A DNA stretch of 64,000 nucleotides. It comes from Pigoraptor vietnamica. Taxonomy: Eukaryota; Opisthokonta; Filasterea. Position numbers and translations under genes: made by a program. The DNA lies in NCBI GenBank assembly GCA_943704525.1, contig CALSCQ010001292.1, positions 1 through 64,000 of the forward strand. The letters are read 5' to 3'. The notes beneath the pieces are model-generated. The model was not told where the DNA came from, searched no databases, and saw nothing but the letters and a program-made list of their open reading frames with translations. Shown here piece after piece: positions 1 to 10,600 of this stretch (the first letter of the stretch is position 1; every line of letters starts with the position of its first letter).

Positions 1-8
1 CCCCCCAA

Positions 9-27
9 ACACACACACACACACACA
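9..27. repeat. (AC)n microsatellite
   Basis: A pure AC dinucleotide run at the window edge, just past the 3' end of the glycosyltransferase gene. No gene is visible in bases 1-90. Confidence 0.95.
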
Positions 28-90
28 TACAAGTTTGCATGCAACTGCCAACTGAAGCGAAAGCGAGATGCGTGCATGCGGCCATCGCCT

Positions 91-2480
91 TCATTGCATC
101 CCGTCGATGCTTTCGAGCTCCTCCCGCAGCCGCACTTCCTCGTCGCTCTCCTCGCCTCCGAGCAGTCGAGCCGTCTTGGTGATCATCGCTATCACCCGCC
201 GGTCGAGAGGCGCGCACGCGATGCCCTTCTCGCCAAGCTCCACCAGCCGCGTGTACTCCTCTGTCTCGCCCAGCGCTTCGGCGTAGTCTAGAATAGTGTC
301 CAGATGACACGGCGATATCTTAAGTGCCGCCTCAAACCACTTGAACGCTTCCTCCAGACTGCCATCGAGGTACAGCAGCCGCCCGGCGTTGTACGTGTGG
401 TAAAGCGTCGCGTTCGTGTCGGGGTCGCCCTTGCCCTCGTCGACGGCGAGCATGTGCGCGAGGCGCTCGTGGCACCGCGCCGCAATCGCGTGGAGGTCCA
501 TCCGTTCCGCCAGCTCGGCAAGCTCCAGGTTGGCGGTGAGGTGCTGCGGCGACTCACGCAGGACGGCGGACAGGATGCGCCGAGCTCCTTTCAGATCCCC
601 AGAGCGCTCTGCCGTGCGCGCTTCTTCCAGCCTCGCGAACTGCAAGCGCTCGACGTCCCTCTTGGAGAGCGCCGAGATGCGCCGCAGTACGGCCGTGCGC
701 ATGCGCGGCCACGACAGCGAAAGCCTCCCCGCAGCGCTGTGCCGCGGGGACGAGCTCTCGCCGGACTGCGCATACTGTGCCTTGGACGCGTCGGATTCCT
801 GCAGCGACAGCACAGCAGCCCGGGCCGCAAGCCCCCTGGCGGAGCGTTCGGCGGCGTCTTCGAACGCGCGGCGCATCGTGATGGCGAGGGAAGAGGCGTC
901 CGGCTCCACGAAATGGCCCTTGAGCCCGGTGTCTGCCGCGACATCGACCCACGTGGAAATGTCGACAAAGTACGCGGCGTCCGGCGGGCAGAACTCGGGC
1001 ACGGCGCCAAACTCGGTGACGATCGGGGGGCGACCCGAGGCCATTGCCTCCGCGACGGCGTGGCCAAAACCTTCCGATCGGAACGGCTGCACGACGGCGT
1101 CGCACGACGCGTAAAAGTTGGGCATGCGCTCGCTCGGGAATTCGTCTCCGACTACGACGACCTCGGGGCGGCTGCCGATGCGCTCGCGCATGTACTTCAG
1201 GCGATCGATCTGCCGCTCCGCAAACCAGCCCAAATCCCCGCCGCGCGTGGCGACGTCTTCGGGATCGAGCCCTATGTCGCGCTTGTGCGGCCCCATGTTC
1301 GCCCGCACGCCCTCGACGCGGACGAGAAGCGCGACGTCGTCGTTAGCGGTGAACTCCTCGCCGTACGTGCGCAAGAGGACGTCGATGCCCGTGCGCCAAC
1401 CGAGACCGCCGACGTAGCAGAAGCGGAACGACTTGCGCGTGAGACCGGCGACGGGCGATGTCTCGGGCGTGAAGCGTGCTACGTCGACGCCGGGCGAGAC
1501 GACGTGGACCTTGTACGCCGACACGCCCGCGGCAAGGTGAATGTCGCGCACGAAATTCGAGGGCACCCACACCTCGTCGACGTGGCCGTTGAGGACGTCG
1601 ACGGCGTCGGGGGACAGCGCTGCCGTCTCCCACGTGTCGTAGAGCACGAGGCGCGCCGTTGGCTGCGGAGCATCGAAGCGGAGGAAGGACTCGTGGCTGC
1701 GAGAAGAAACAAGCGCGGTGATTGAGAGAAGGAAATTGGCACTGCTGGAGGGTGTGGGCTGCGTCGTCGCGACTACTCAAGAGCACAGTTGGATAGGATG
1801 GAGCACACAGGGAACAAAGAGCACGCACAACACGATCCCACTGCGCACGGGTGAAGAGCAGAGTGCGGCGACGTATCCCAGGCGTCACATGCGGCATATC
1901 TACGCACCGTATTACTACGTCGGGTTCTTCAAGCTTCGTATGGACGAGCGAGCGCACTTTCTCGTGGAGGGATGACACGTTGCGGTGGCTGTTGTGGTCG
2001 TCGGTTGCGACTGCCGCGAACTGGGGACAAAGCAGAGTTGAGGGGTCATACACAGGACACGTGCACACACGCACACGCACAAACGCACACGCACACACGC
2101 ACACGTACACGCACACACACACATGCACATACGCACACTCACACGCACACACACGCGCACCACATTCACACCCACAGTCAAGACACTGCAAAAGCGTATC
2201 AGAACAAGCACCTCGCGCACTTTTGCCAGAGGCACTACAACGCACGAACACACTCAACACACGCGCGTTCACCGCCACTCACGTCCACCATGCGCCTGTC
2301 GTCCGCAAGCAGCCGCAGCAGTTCGCCGGCTACTGTGGCCGAGTACGACCCATTGTAGAGGGGGCTCTCCCACACGACGCCGACCTTGTGCTCCTCCAGC
2401 GGAAGACGCGCCACGCACACGGACGCGATCGCAGCGACAACAGCCGCCACCAGCACGGCGGTACAACCACGCCGCGCCAT
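91..2480 (-). CDS. Group 1 (GT4-like) glycosyltransferase with C-terminal TPRs, secretory
   Basis: Three exons (2480-2283, 2020-1908, 1696-91) join in frame into about 638 aa. The protein opens with a hydrophobic signal peptide or anchor of about 24 residues ending near SVCVA. An N-terminal half of the kind seen before a GT-B fold follows (VVWESPLYNGSYSA; DVVIR/HESFLRFD across the second junction). The C-terminal GT domain contains VWVPSNFVRD, HVVSPGVDVARF and the nucleotide-sugar signature RSEGFGHAVAEAMASG, where the glutamates of the E-x7-E pattern are expected. The last 200 residues are TPR-like (TLYHTYNAGRLLYLDGSLEE and neighbours). It probably glycosylates proteins or lipids in the ER/Golgi; donor and acceptor cannot be told. 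Intron 1 is about 260 nt and holds a long GT-rich run on the sense strand. Confidence 0.85.
2055..2170. repeat. Degenerate CA tract inside intron 1
   Basis: A CA-rich run on the plus strand, which is UG-rich in the minus-strand pre-mRNA of the glycosyltransferase gene. It fills much of the unusually long first intron. Apparent His/Thr-rich ORFs here are products of the repeat. Confidence 0.9.
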
Positions 2481-2723
2481 CGTCGCGAGGCTCGTTCAAG
2501 CTGTGTTTGGGGATGCGACTTGAGGTGATGCTCACTTTGTCAGCTGAGTGGGCTGGATTGCGGACAGGCGATTGGTGGGGCGGTGTAAGGTTGGGGTTAG
2601 ACTGGGCTCACGTGGCAGTGCCCCATTCGCGTTCTGCTTGACAATCGCATGCTTTCTTGTTTTGTGCCTGCATCTTGTGCGTGTGTGCGTACAAGTGCGT
2701 GCGTGTGCGTGTGCCCGTGTATA

Positions 2724-2767
<44 letters not shown>

Positions 2768-2821
2768 GAAGTGCGAGCACTTTGAACACTTCCGTGTCAC
2801 TGGCATCGCGGCTGCGTGGGA
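2481..2821. other. Divergent intergenic region with GT microsatellite
   Basis: Lies between the starts of the glycosyltransferase (-) and EFG1 (+) genes. It contains a GT-rich stretch at 2677-2765, pure GT from about 2729 to 2765. No coding exon with splice support and no clear TATA box is seen. Confidence 0.8.
2677..2765. repeat. (GT)n microsatellite
   Basis: GT-rich run ending in about 18 perfect GT units, some 57 bases upstream of the EFG1 start codon. Confidence 0.95.
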
Positions 2822-4116
2822 ATGGCACCTCCCCACCGCGGGCGCGGCAGAGGGAAAGGAGCCCCTAGTGCCCCGCCGCCAACAAAGTCCAAGTCCGTGA
2901 AGCAGCGCATCCGAGACCTTGAGAGGCTGCTGCGAAGAGTGAGTGCGCAAACTGTGCGCATGCACGTGCACAACGATCGCGGGCCGCACTGTACCGGACG
3001 GATTCGCGATTTCCGAATCAGTTGCACGATTTGACGGTCTTCCGTTTGTTGCAGGAGGATCTCCCCATGACCGTTCGACAGACGCAAGAGCGCGTGTTGA
3101 GTTCGCTGCGCGTGCAATTTGGGGACAAGAAGAAGGCCGAGCAGGAGCGCAAGGTCGTCAAAAAGTATCGCATGGTCAAGTTCTTCGGTGCGTGCGCGTG
3201 TATCGTGTGTGTATGTGTATTTCTGTGTGCGTGTATGTATTGTGTGTGTGTGTGTGTATGTGTGTGTGTGTGTGTGTGTCTGCACGTGTGTGTGTATGTG
3301 TGTGTGAGTGGGTGTGTGTGCATGTGTCTATGTGTATGTGAGTGGGTGTGTGTGTGCGTGTGCATACCATGGTCTGTTTCATATGTCCCTCGTGTGTTGT
3401 GGCAATGGTTGTTCTATCTAATGTGGCCCCTGTCGTGGCTGAAGTTTCAACTGTGCAAGCAGTGACTGACGGTGACTTTTGTGTGCGCCGTTGTTACAGA
3501 GCGACGAAAACTCATCCGCAAGATCAAGACGTTGGAGAAGAAGGCGGCCAATGGCGCCGACGACGGACAGCTGCGCAAGCTCCGCGCCGACCTCAACTAC
3601 GTCACGCACTTTCCAAAGGACCAAAAGTACATTTCGCTGTTTCCGAGCACGCCGCTGACGGACGCGAAGGTGATTGCGCGGCGGGATCGCATCTACAAGG
3701 AGTTGAACGAGGCGGTGGCCGCGGGGACATTGCCGGAAGCGACGTTTGACGAGAGCGAGAACAACGCGGCGTCGGACGCCTCCGAAGGCGGTGTGGACGT
3801 GTCGAGTGGGAAAGATGCAGGGGAGGAGGAGGAAGAAGAAGACGCGCCAGCTCCAAAGAAGAAGGCGGTGCCTGTTGCGCGGCCGCCACAACCAAAGGCC
3901 AAAGCGGGCGCGCGAGTGGGCGACGACGGCGCTGCTCGGCGGGAGGCACCCGCGACAGGCGATCGGAAGCGCAAGATGGGGTCTGTCGCCGGCCCGCCGG
4001 CCAAGAAGGCTGCGACGCGGCCATCCGGCAAGACGCCACTGGCGAAGGCGGCGGTGGACGTTGACGAGGAGGCAAGGGCGCCGGAAGTGCCCGACGATTT
4101 TTTCGTGAGTGCATGA
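2822..4116 (+). CDS. EFG1: rRNA-processing protein EFG1
   Basis: Three exons (2822-2938, 3055-3187, 3500-4116) give 288 aa. A basic N-terminus (HRGRGRGKG) leads into the family core: KSKSVKQRIRDLERLLRR, the ERKVVKKYRMVKFFERRKL segment that crosses the second junction, and YVTHFPKDQKYISLFP. The C-terminal third is acidic, then basic and low in complexity, as in nucleolar proteins. In yeast EFG1 acts in the small-subunit processome in 18S rRNA maturation, so a nucleolar role is expected. Intron 2 (3188-3499) is long for this window and GT-rich. The start is the first ATG in frame with the conserved core; an upstream in-frame GTG is not used. Confidence 0.93.
3188..3362. repeat. Degenerate GT tract in EFG1 intron 2
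   Basis: A GT/TG-rich stretch on the coding strand, starting at the donor of EFG1 intron 2. It makes the transcript UG-rich next to the splice site. Confidence 0.9.
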
Positions 4117-4543
4117 GATGGCCCAACAACAAAAAAGTGTTTTGTGGTGGACTGTGTAGCAGCATGTAGGGTGAGTGTTAGAGTGCGGTATGAGGTGGAT
4201 GTTAGGGCGCGGTTGCGGATTGGGCGGGCTGTGCGGACAGGCTGGCGGTTTTCTGGTCCATCGAAAACACATTCAAAGGGCCCCTCCCCTTTACGTACGA
4301 AAGCGACTGTATCCACGCACGCCCTGCGCGTCCGTCTTGGCGTGATCGTAGCAACGTTGGAACGCTGCGTGTGATTTGCGTACGTGGGAAAATTACGCGA
4401 GGCCGTTGCGGGTTTACCTTCGAATTCAAGCGCGTCGCCACACAACAAACCGCTGCAGCAAGCGAGGAACGCATCCACTCGCAAGATGGCGCCGTTTCGC
4501 TGACGCGCCAGACACTTACTTCGACGCTCCGCCTGTCGCCGCC
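4117..4543. other. Intergenic region, EFG1 to LAMMER kinase
   Basis: Both flanking genes are on the plus strand. The stretch is less GC-rich than the coding DNA around it. Open frames here on either strand have no family resemblance and no matching splice sites. Confidence 0.7.
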
Positions 4544-7192
4544 ATGAGTGCCCTGTGGAGCTACATAGTGGATGGGTTGGCTGGGCGCGGTCGTGGGCCT
4601 CCTCGCGACAACGACATCGCGCATGCCCACTCTACGGCGCACGCGTACGCGCAGCCGTTGCAGTGGGACGCACGTCACGAGGGAAGAGGAGCAGATGTGA
4701 TTCCGGTCGGGGGCGATCACCGCGAAAATGGGCGGACAATGGAACCCCCGCGCATACACGTGCGCTTCGACCCGAACCGCGCCGACGCACACGCAAACGC
4801 GACGTGGGAACATAGCGACGATGCGCAGCGGCGGGACTATGAGCGACGCAAGCTAGATTCAAAGAGGCGAGAGGACGCGCGACGGCGACACGCGTTACAC
4901 CACTCGCGCGATGGGGCGACGCACGTGCACGTGCACGCGCGATCGCTCGCGCACGTGCACGCGCGATCGCTCGCCGACGGTTCAGATGCGCGCGAAGTGG
5001 AACGCCGAGCGATTGCGGTCACTGCGCGGCGAAAGCACGACGTGGACGAGGTAGAGGTCCCGCAGGAGCATGCCGTGGTGAGGGATTCGGAGCGACGGGC
5101 GGTGGAAGATGGCGGGCGTCGGAAACGCCGCGCTGAGGACGGCGATGGTCAAGAGCCACCGAGGAAGAGCCGACGCGTGGCGGCTGCGAAAGAGCAGGCG
5201 GCGAGCCATGTCGTTGCGCAGGGGCCGCATGAGGCACACGGAGGCGGTGTGGCGCGTCCTCCGTCCGGGGTGGGTGGCATATTTACGAGGGGAAGGAGGC
5301 TGCCGATTTGTGAACGCTGGATGGTCCGTTGACGTGAATTGTGCAACGCATCGTACTCACGTGTACCATTGACGCAGGTCGCGAGGGTAACGTTGCGTGT
5401 TCCCGTACCCGCAACAGCCGCACACGCGCCGGCGACCACCGCTCCTGGCCGTTCGTCGGTGGAGGTCGCCCGGGCGCTGTTGAGTGTCGCCGAGAGGGCG
5501 TCGCGCGTGGCCGTACAACCCCCTCCTCGACAAGACTGCGATGATGAGAACGGCCACTATATTTACCGCGAGGGCGAACTTTTGAACGACCGATGTGAGT
5601 GGCTGTCTCTGTTGAGGTCCCCCCGTGGGGTGAGGCGTTTTCTGATATCTGCGGCTGTTCGTGCGCAGACGTCGTTGTTCGACAGCTCGGCGAAGGCACG
5701 TTCGGCAAGGTACTCGAGTGCGTCGACTGCGACAGCGACGCGCGCGTGGCCATTAAGGTGATCAAGAACATACCAAAGTACCGGCAGGCGGCCAAAATGG
5801 AGATGGGCGTGCTGTCGGCACTGCGGAAGCACGATCCCCACTGCGACAAGTGAGTGCGTGGCGGGTCGCGTGGCCGTTGTGCCGGTTGTCTTGGATGGCC
5901 CATTCAGTTTGGTTCTTCTCCCCTCTCTAACTCTTCCGCGCCCCCTTCACCTCGCAGCCGGTGCATTCAGATGCTGTCGTGGTTTGACCACCGCAACCAC
6001 ATCTGCATGGTGTTCGGTCTGCTGGCCATGAGCCTCTTTGACTTTCTCAAGGCCAACGAGTTCACGCCGTTCCCGCTCGACCACATCCGCCACTTTGCGT
6101 ACCAGCTCGTCAAGGCTGTCGAGTGTGAGTGTTGCGTGCGATGGACTGATCGTGCTAGTGCTCTGTTCCCAATGCCCAACCGAGAGTCTTGTCACTGGAG
6201 CCTGACGCTCCTTCCCCCACAGATATGCATCGCCTGCAGCTCGTGCACACGGACCTCAAGCCGGAGAACATCCTGCTGACCGACGAGACGTTCAAGACGC
6301 AGTACAGCAATCGGAGGGTGGGGAAGCCTCTGCATGGCCCATGCAATGTTGCCGACGCACCGCTGACACGTCGCCCTCTTTGCCTCGCTCTCGCAGAGAA
6401 AGCTCGCGCGCGTCCTCAACCGCACGGACATTATGGTGATTGACTTTGGGTCTGCGACGTTCAACGACCAGCATCACACGACAATCGTGTCCACGCGGCA
6501 CTACAGGGCCCCTGAAATCGTCCTCGGTGAGTGTCGCAGTTGCGCTTTCGGCGAAATGCATGGTGCATGACCTTCTCCTTCTCACAAATGTTTTCCCTGC
6601 CCTGCGATAGAGAACGGGTGGTCCTATCCGTGCGACATGTGGAGTCTCGGCTGCATTCTGGTGGAGCTGTACACGGGCGAGGCCGTCTTCCAAACGCACT
6701 ACGATGTCGAGCACCTTGCGATCATGGAGCGGCTGATTGGTCCCATACCGCGCAGTCTCGTCGAGCGATCTCGCTTGTGAGTGTGCCATCATTCTACGTA
6801 TTTCCGTTTTGACAATGGCACTTACACATTCCGACCCACTCGCCGCAGCCGCAGCGAGTACTTCAACCAAGGACGGCTGCGGTGGCCGCAAATGGCGACC
6901 GACTCGAAGAGCATCGACTTTGTGCAACAGCACTGCAAGCCACTGGAGGTGCGATGTGTTGAGTGGCAATGCATGGCGTTACGCTCCGAATCTCTTAACG
7001 TGTTCTCCCGCATTGTCGTAGCGACTTCTTCTCTCCGGACGACACACGTCCGACCTCGTCCTCTTCCACGACTTTGTGTCGCGCATGCTCGTGTACGACC
7101 CCGCCTCTCGCATGACGGCGTCCGAGGCCATCCGCCACCCTTTCCTTGCCCAGTATTCCTACTTCAACGGCGATCCCCACCGGCGCAATTGA
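4544..7192 (+). CDS. LAMMER/CLK-family dual-specificity protein kinase
   Basis: Nine exons (4544-5269, 5378-5594, 5669-5849, 5958-6124, 6223-6317, 6397-6526, 6611-6776, 6849-6948, 7022-7192) give about 650 aa. The first 240 residues are disordered and rich in Arg, His and Asp, with two copies of HVHARSLA from a local duplication. The kinase domain shows [11 protein letters not shown] (glycine loop), VAIKVIK (Lys), HTDLKPEN (catalytic loop), IDFGSA (DFG) and the family signature [14 protein letters not shown], a close variant of EHLAMMERILG. CLK/Doa/Kns1 kinases phosphorylate SR splicing factors in the nucleus, which fits an intron-rich genome. The last exon ends in a typical kinase C-lobe ([19 protein letters not shown]). 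All junction phases agree. Confidence 0.95.
4921..4978 (+). repeat. In-frame tandem duplication in the kinase N-terminus
   Basis: Two tandem copies of about 24 bp (GCACGTGCACGCGCGATCGC and following bases) encode two HVHARSLA repeats in the disordered N-terminal region. Confidence 0.85.
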
Positions 7193-7659
7193 TGCCCGTA
7201 CCAGCGGCTTGAGCGCTTTGTGGCGACTCGAATTGTACTCGAGCCGCACACTTTTGCGCAACTGCCAGTAAATTTACGTTGGTTGGAGTGGGTAACACTT
7301 CACCCGGATGTTCCGGATGCCGTCATCGGAAACTCTGAATGGGACTTCGTAAAATCGCCGACATTGAATGACAATGCCGGAAAATTCGCCGAAGGACGGG
7401 CATTGATGGCGTCGCTTTGACGTTGAGGGCGTGAGACGCCTCGCACTCGCAAACCGCACACACAGCGGAACGCCTACTGTACATAGAGAACATCCAGTGG
7501 CGCCAATTCACTGCGCACATCCCAACAATCCTCTTGCGCATTTTCGCCGCGTCCGCTCTACCATGCGCGGCACTCCGGGCATTTTCTCCAGCTTGTGATG
7601 TTTGCCATCGAGGATAGATTTCACTTTGCGTATGTCCGCGCGTTCTGACGTTTGCGAAA
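7193..7659. other. Intergenic region upstream of the KDM6-like gene
   Basis: Separates the LAMMER kinase and the TPR/JmjC gene, both on the plus strand. No spliced reading frame or RNA gene was recognised. The start codon of the next gene follows TTTGCGAAA. Confidence 0.7.
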
Positions 7660-10600
7660 ATGGCGGGCGCTCCTTCCGCTGCGGACGATGCGCTGTGGCC
7701 AACGACGCAACATGGCTTTTCCCACGACGAAATTGAGATGCTGAAGAACACGCTGAACAGCACCTTTTATGGCTTTGAGAGGCACACGCCGGGCACGGGC
7801 ATGTCGGAAGCGGAAGAGAGCGCGTACTTTGCGTCCGTGAAAGCCCTCGTGACGAAGGTTTGTGTGGGAATCCACTCTGTAGAGTCGTTTTCATCGGGTG
7901 GATTTTTGCGAGAAATGGAATGTGAGCGTGTAACGCTCCTCATAATGTTTCTCTCACGATCACATGAGTTGCTACATGGCTGAGTTTGTCTTCGCGACGT
8001 CTTTTCCGCAGTCCGTGGCGTTTTTCCGCTCCGAGATCGAGAAGGCGAAGCAGGCGGCGTACGGCGAGTTCGTCGCCGAAAGCAAGGGAGGCACTGGCAA
8101 CGACAGCCTCAGCGCGCGTCGATGGGCGCAGTTGGGCCATCTCCACTTGATCATGAACGATTTTGACAATGCGTACGCGGCATACGAGCGGGTGATTGCC
8201 ATTCACCGGCCTCCGACGGTGAGTCGCGATTCACCGTTGCTTCACTGCAAATTTGGGCGTTTTTGACGAGTGCCTTTGTATTGTCGCTCTGCCGCAGGAG
8301 CCGGTGTTCTGGTATGGGCTGGGGCTCTGCGTCTTCTACTACGGGTGGTGGGACCAGGTCGAGGCCATCCTGAAACTCGTTCTGCGGCTTGCCCCGGGAT
8401 TTGTCCGAAAGGGCGACGTGCACGTGCGGCTCGGCATTGCGTATCGCCAGGAGGAACGCTTGGAGGAAGCGCTGGAGGTGCGTGGCGATGCGGTGCCGTC
8501 GTTTACGTTGCGGTGGCCTTACCTTGTCAATGAAACTGCCGCGCAGGAGTTTGGGCTGTCGCTGTCGTCGATCGACAAGGGTTTCAAGCAGGCGCTGAGT
8601 GCCGGCGAAGTGGAGCTCCACCTTGCCGAGGTGTACGAGGCTATGGGCAAGGCAAGCGTCGCTGCGTGCGGCTGCGTGCGGCTGCGCCTGCCTGTGTGAA
8701 TTCTTTTCTGCTTAATTCTGTGTCCGATGTCGCAATTGAGGTGACCGTGGTTGTGCATTTGCAGACTGCTGATGCAAGGGCCATCTACGAGAGCCTGGAG
8801 AGGCTTGAGCACGACCCCGCGGTGACCATCGCGCGACTTCACCATGGTGTCTGCCTCACATCGATAGGCCTCCACGAGCAGGCCGTCGTCCGTCTCCAGG
8901 ACTGCGTCCGCGTCGGTGAGTGCCTTATATATTGCGCTCGTTGTTTCGAACACGTGGTGCTAAACGATGTCGCTGTTTGTGGTGCAGATTCGAGGGACTT
9001 TCGCGCCTGGTACAATCTCGGACGCGCGTTTGCGGACATGTCCATGTTCCACGAGGCTTTCGATGCCTTCAACCGTGCCATGTGGGTGTTCCTCGCAGTG
9101 CACTGAGGTTATGTATGCGAACTAACCCAATTTTTGTCGGCAGTCAACTGGACGGGACAAGTGCGGATTGTTGGCTCTCGATTGGGAATCTGTATCACCG
9201 TCACGGGCAGGTAAGAGCTCTCTCGCGCCCACCTGTAAAGGGAAGAAAAAAAGAGGGTAAACTCATGTTAATGTTGGTTTGAGCAAGCTGCTGACGTGGT
9301 CGTGCCTCAATTGGAGCAGATTCTTTATGCCTTCGACATGTACAAGCGCGCCGTTCAGTACAACAGCAAGTGCTACCAGGCGTGGGCAAACCTCGCGCAG
9401 CTTTACCAGTCTGGCGAGCAGTACACGGACGCCGAGTCGGCCTACCAGAGTGCCCTCCGCTTCTGCCCGCCCCATTTGCGCGAACAGCTCACAACGCAGC
9501 TCAACTTGGTTCGGCAACCTGGGCGGTGGGTGTCTGGACGTGTCTGGACGCATGTGCACTTTAGTCGCAGCCTCACTTATTCATATGTGACCGGCGTTGG
9601 ATGTGCAGTCTGGCGCGGCCTACGGGTTCGTTCCCGTCGTCGGATGTGCACGAGGAGGAGCGCGAAGGTGGCGGCTTTCACTACGGAATGGGAGAGGGGC
9701 CGTCGGGCAGTGGAGGGCGATTGGTGCCGGCCGAGCGCCCTCCGCTCGAGCAGACGGCGCTTCCGCGCGGGTTTGACGCGAACTTTGTCCCGTACAACGC
9801 GCCGTATCAGCACATTTTGCCGATGGGTCCGTTCCCCGAGAGTGGGCATCGCGCGGTTCAGAATCCTCTCGTCGTTCCCGGAAAGAAGCGCCGGGGGCGG
9901 CCTCCGAACGAAAACCACGATGCCAAGCGCGCGCGGCTCGACGAGCAGAAGATCGCGACGCTGCTGCCGCGCCATGCAACCGAGGAAGACGCAAAGCCGG
10001 ATTCGTGGGCCGAGGGTGAAACTGTCGCCACTGTGAATGAGGGGCTCGAGCTCCCAAAGCAGTCGGCTCCCGTGGAAGGGGAGGCCGCCGCAACGGCGCC
10101 ACAGGGGGGAGAAGTTGTTGATGTCCAGGTTCGTGACTTGTGAAGGGTGTGTGAGAGGCTCACTTATTGTGTTTGGTGTGCGTTCTCTCTTCGATTGCGT
10201 TTGAGTTTTTCTGGCCGACGGAGTGTCGATGAAAGGGCCTTGATTGTGCTATGCGGGCACTGCGGGCAGTGATTTTGTGCATTCGAGTTGCTCACCCGGG
10301 AGGGCTCGACACTCCCTCTTTTCTCTCCATCGCATGAGGTAGATATCGACAGCAGCCGACGCCGACTCGCCCATCGTTGCCGCCGCGGCGCTCGATCCCA
10401 CTCGCTCGGCAGTGGTCTTCCGTGGCATCATCGGCGCCGTGGGAATGGACACCTCCGTGTACTTCACGCCCGCAGTCGCCGCTGTCGCCCCTTCGCTTCG
10501 CATCGACACGCGCACGCAGCGCATGGACGACGTCCGTCCCGGCAGTTGGACTTGCCCGAGCGAGGCCGGGCAGACAACACTTTCGGCATACTGCCGGTAC

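Noticed and set aside
304-1725. 473-codon open frame on the plus strand
   Set aside because: Antisense to the glycosyltransferase exon 3; Arg/His-rich shadow frame.
1915-2358. His/Thr-rich and Cys/Val-rich frames
   Set aside because: Repeat translations inside glycosyltransferase intron 1.
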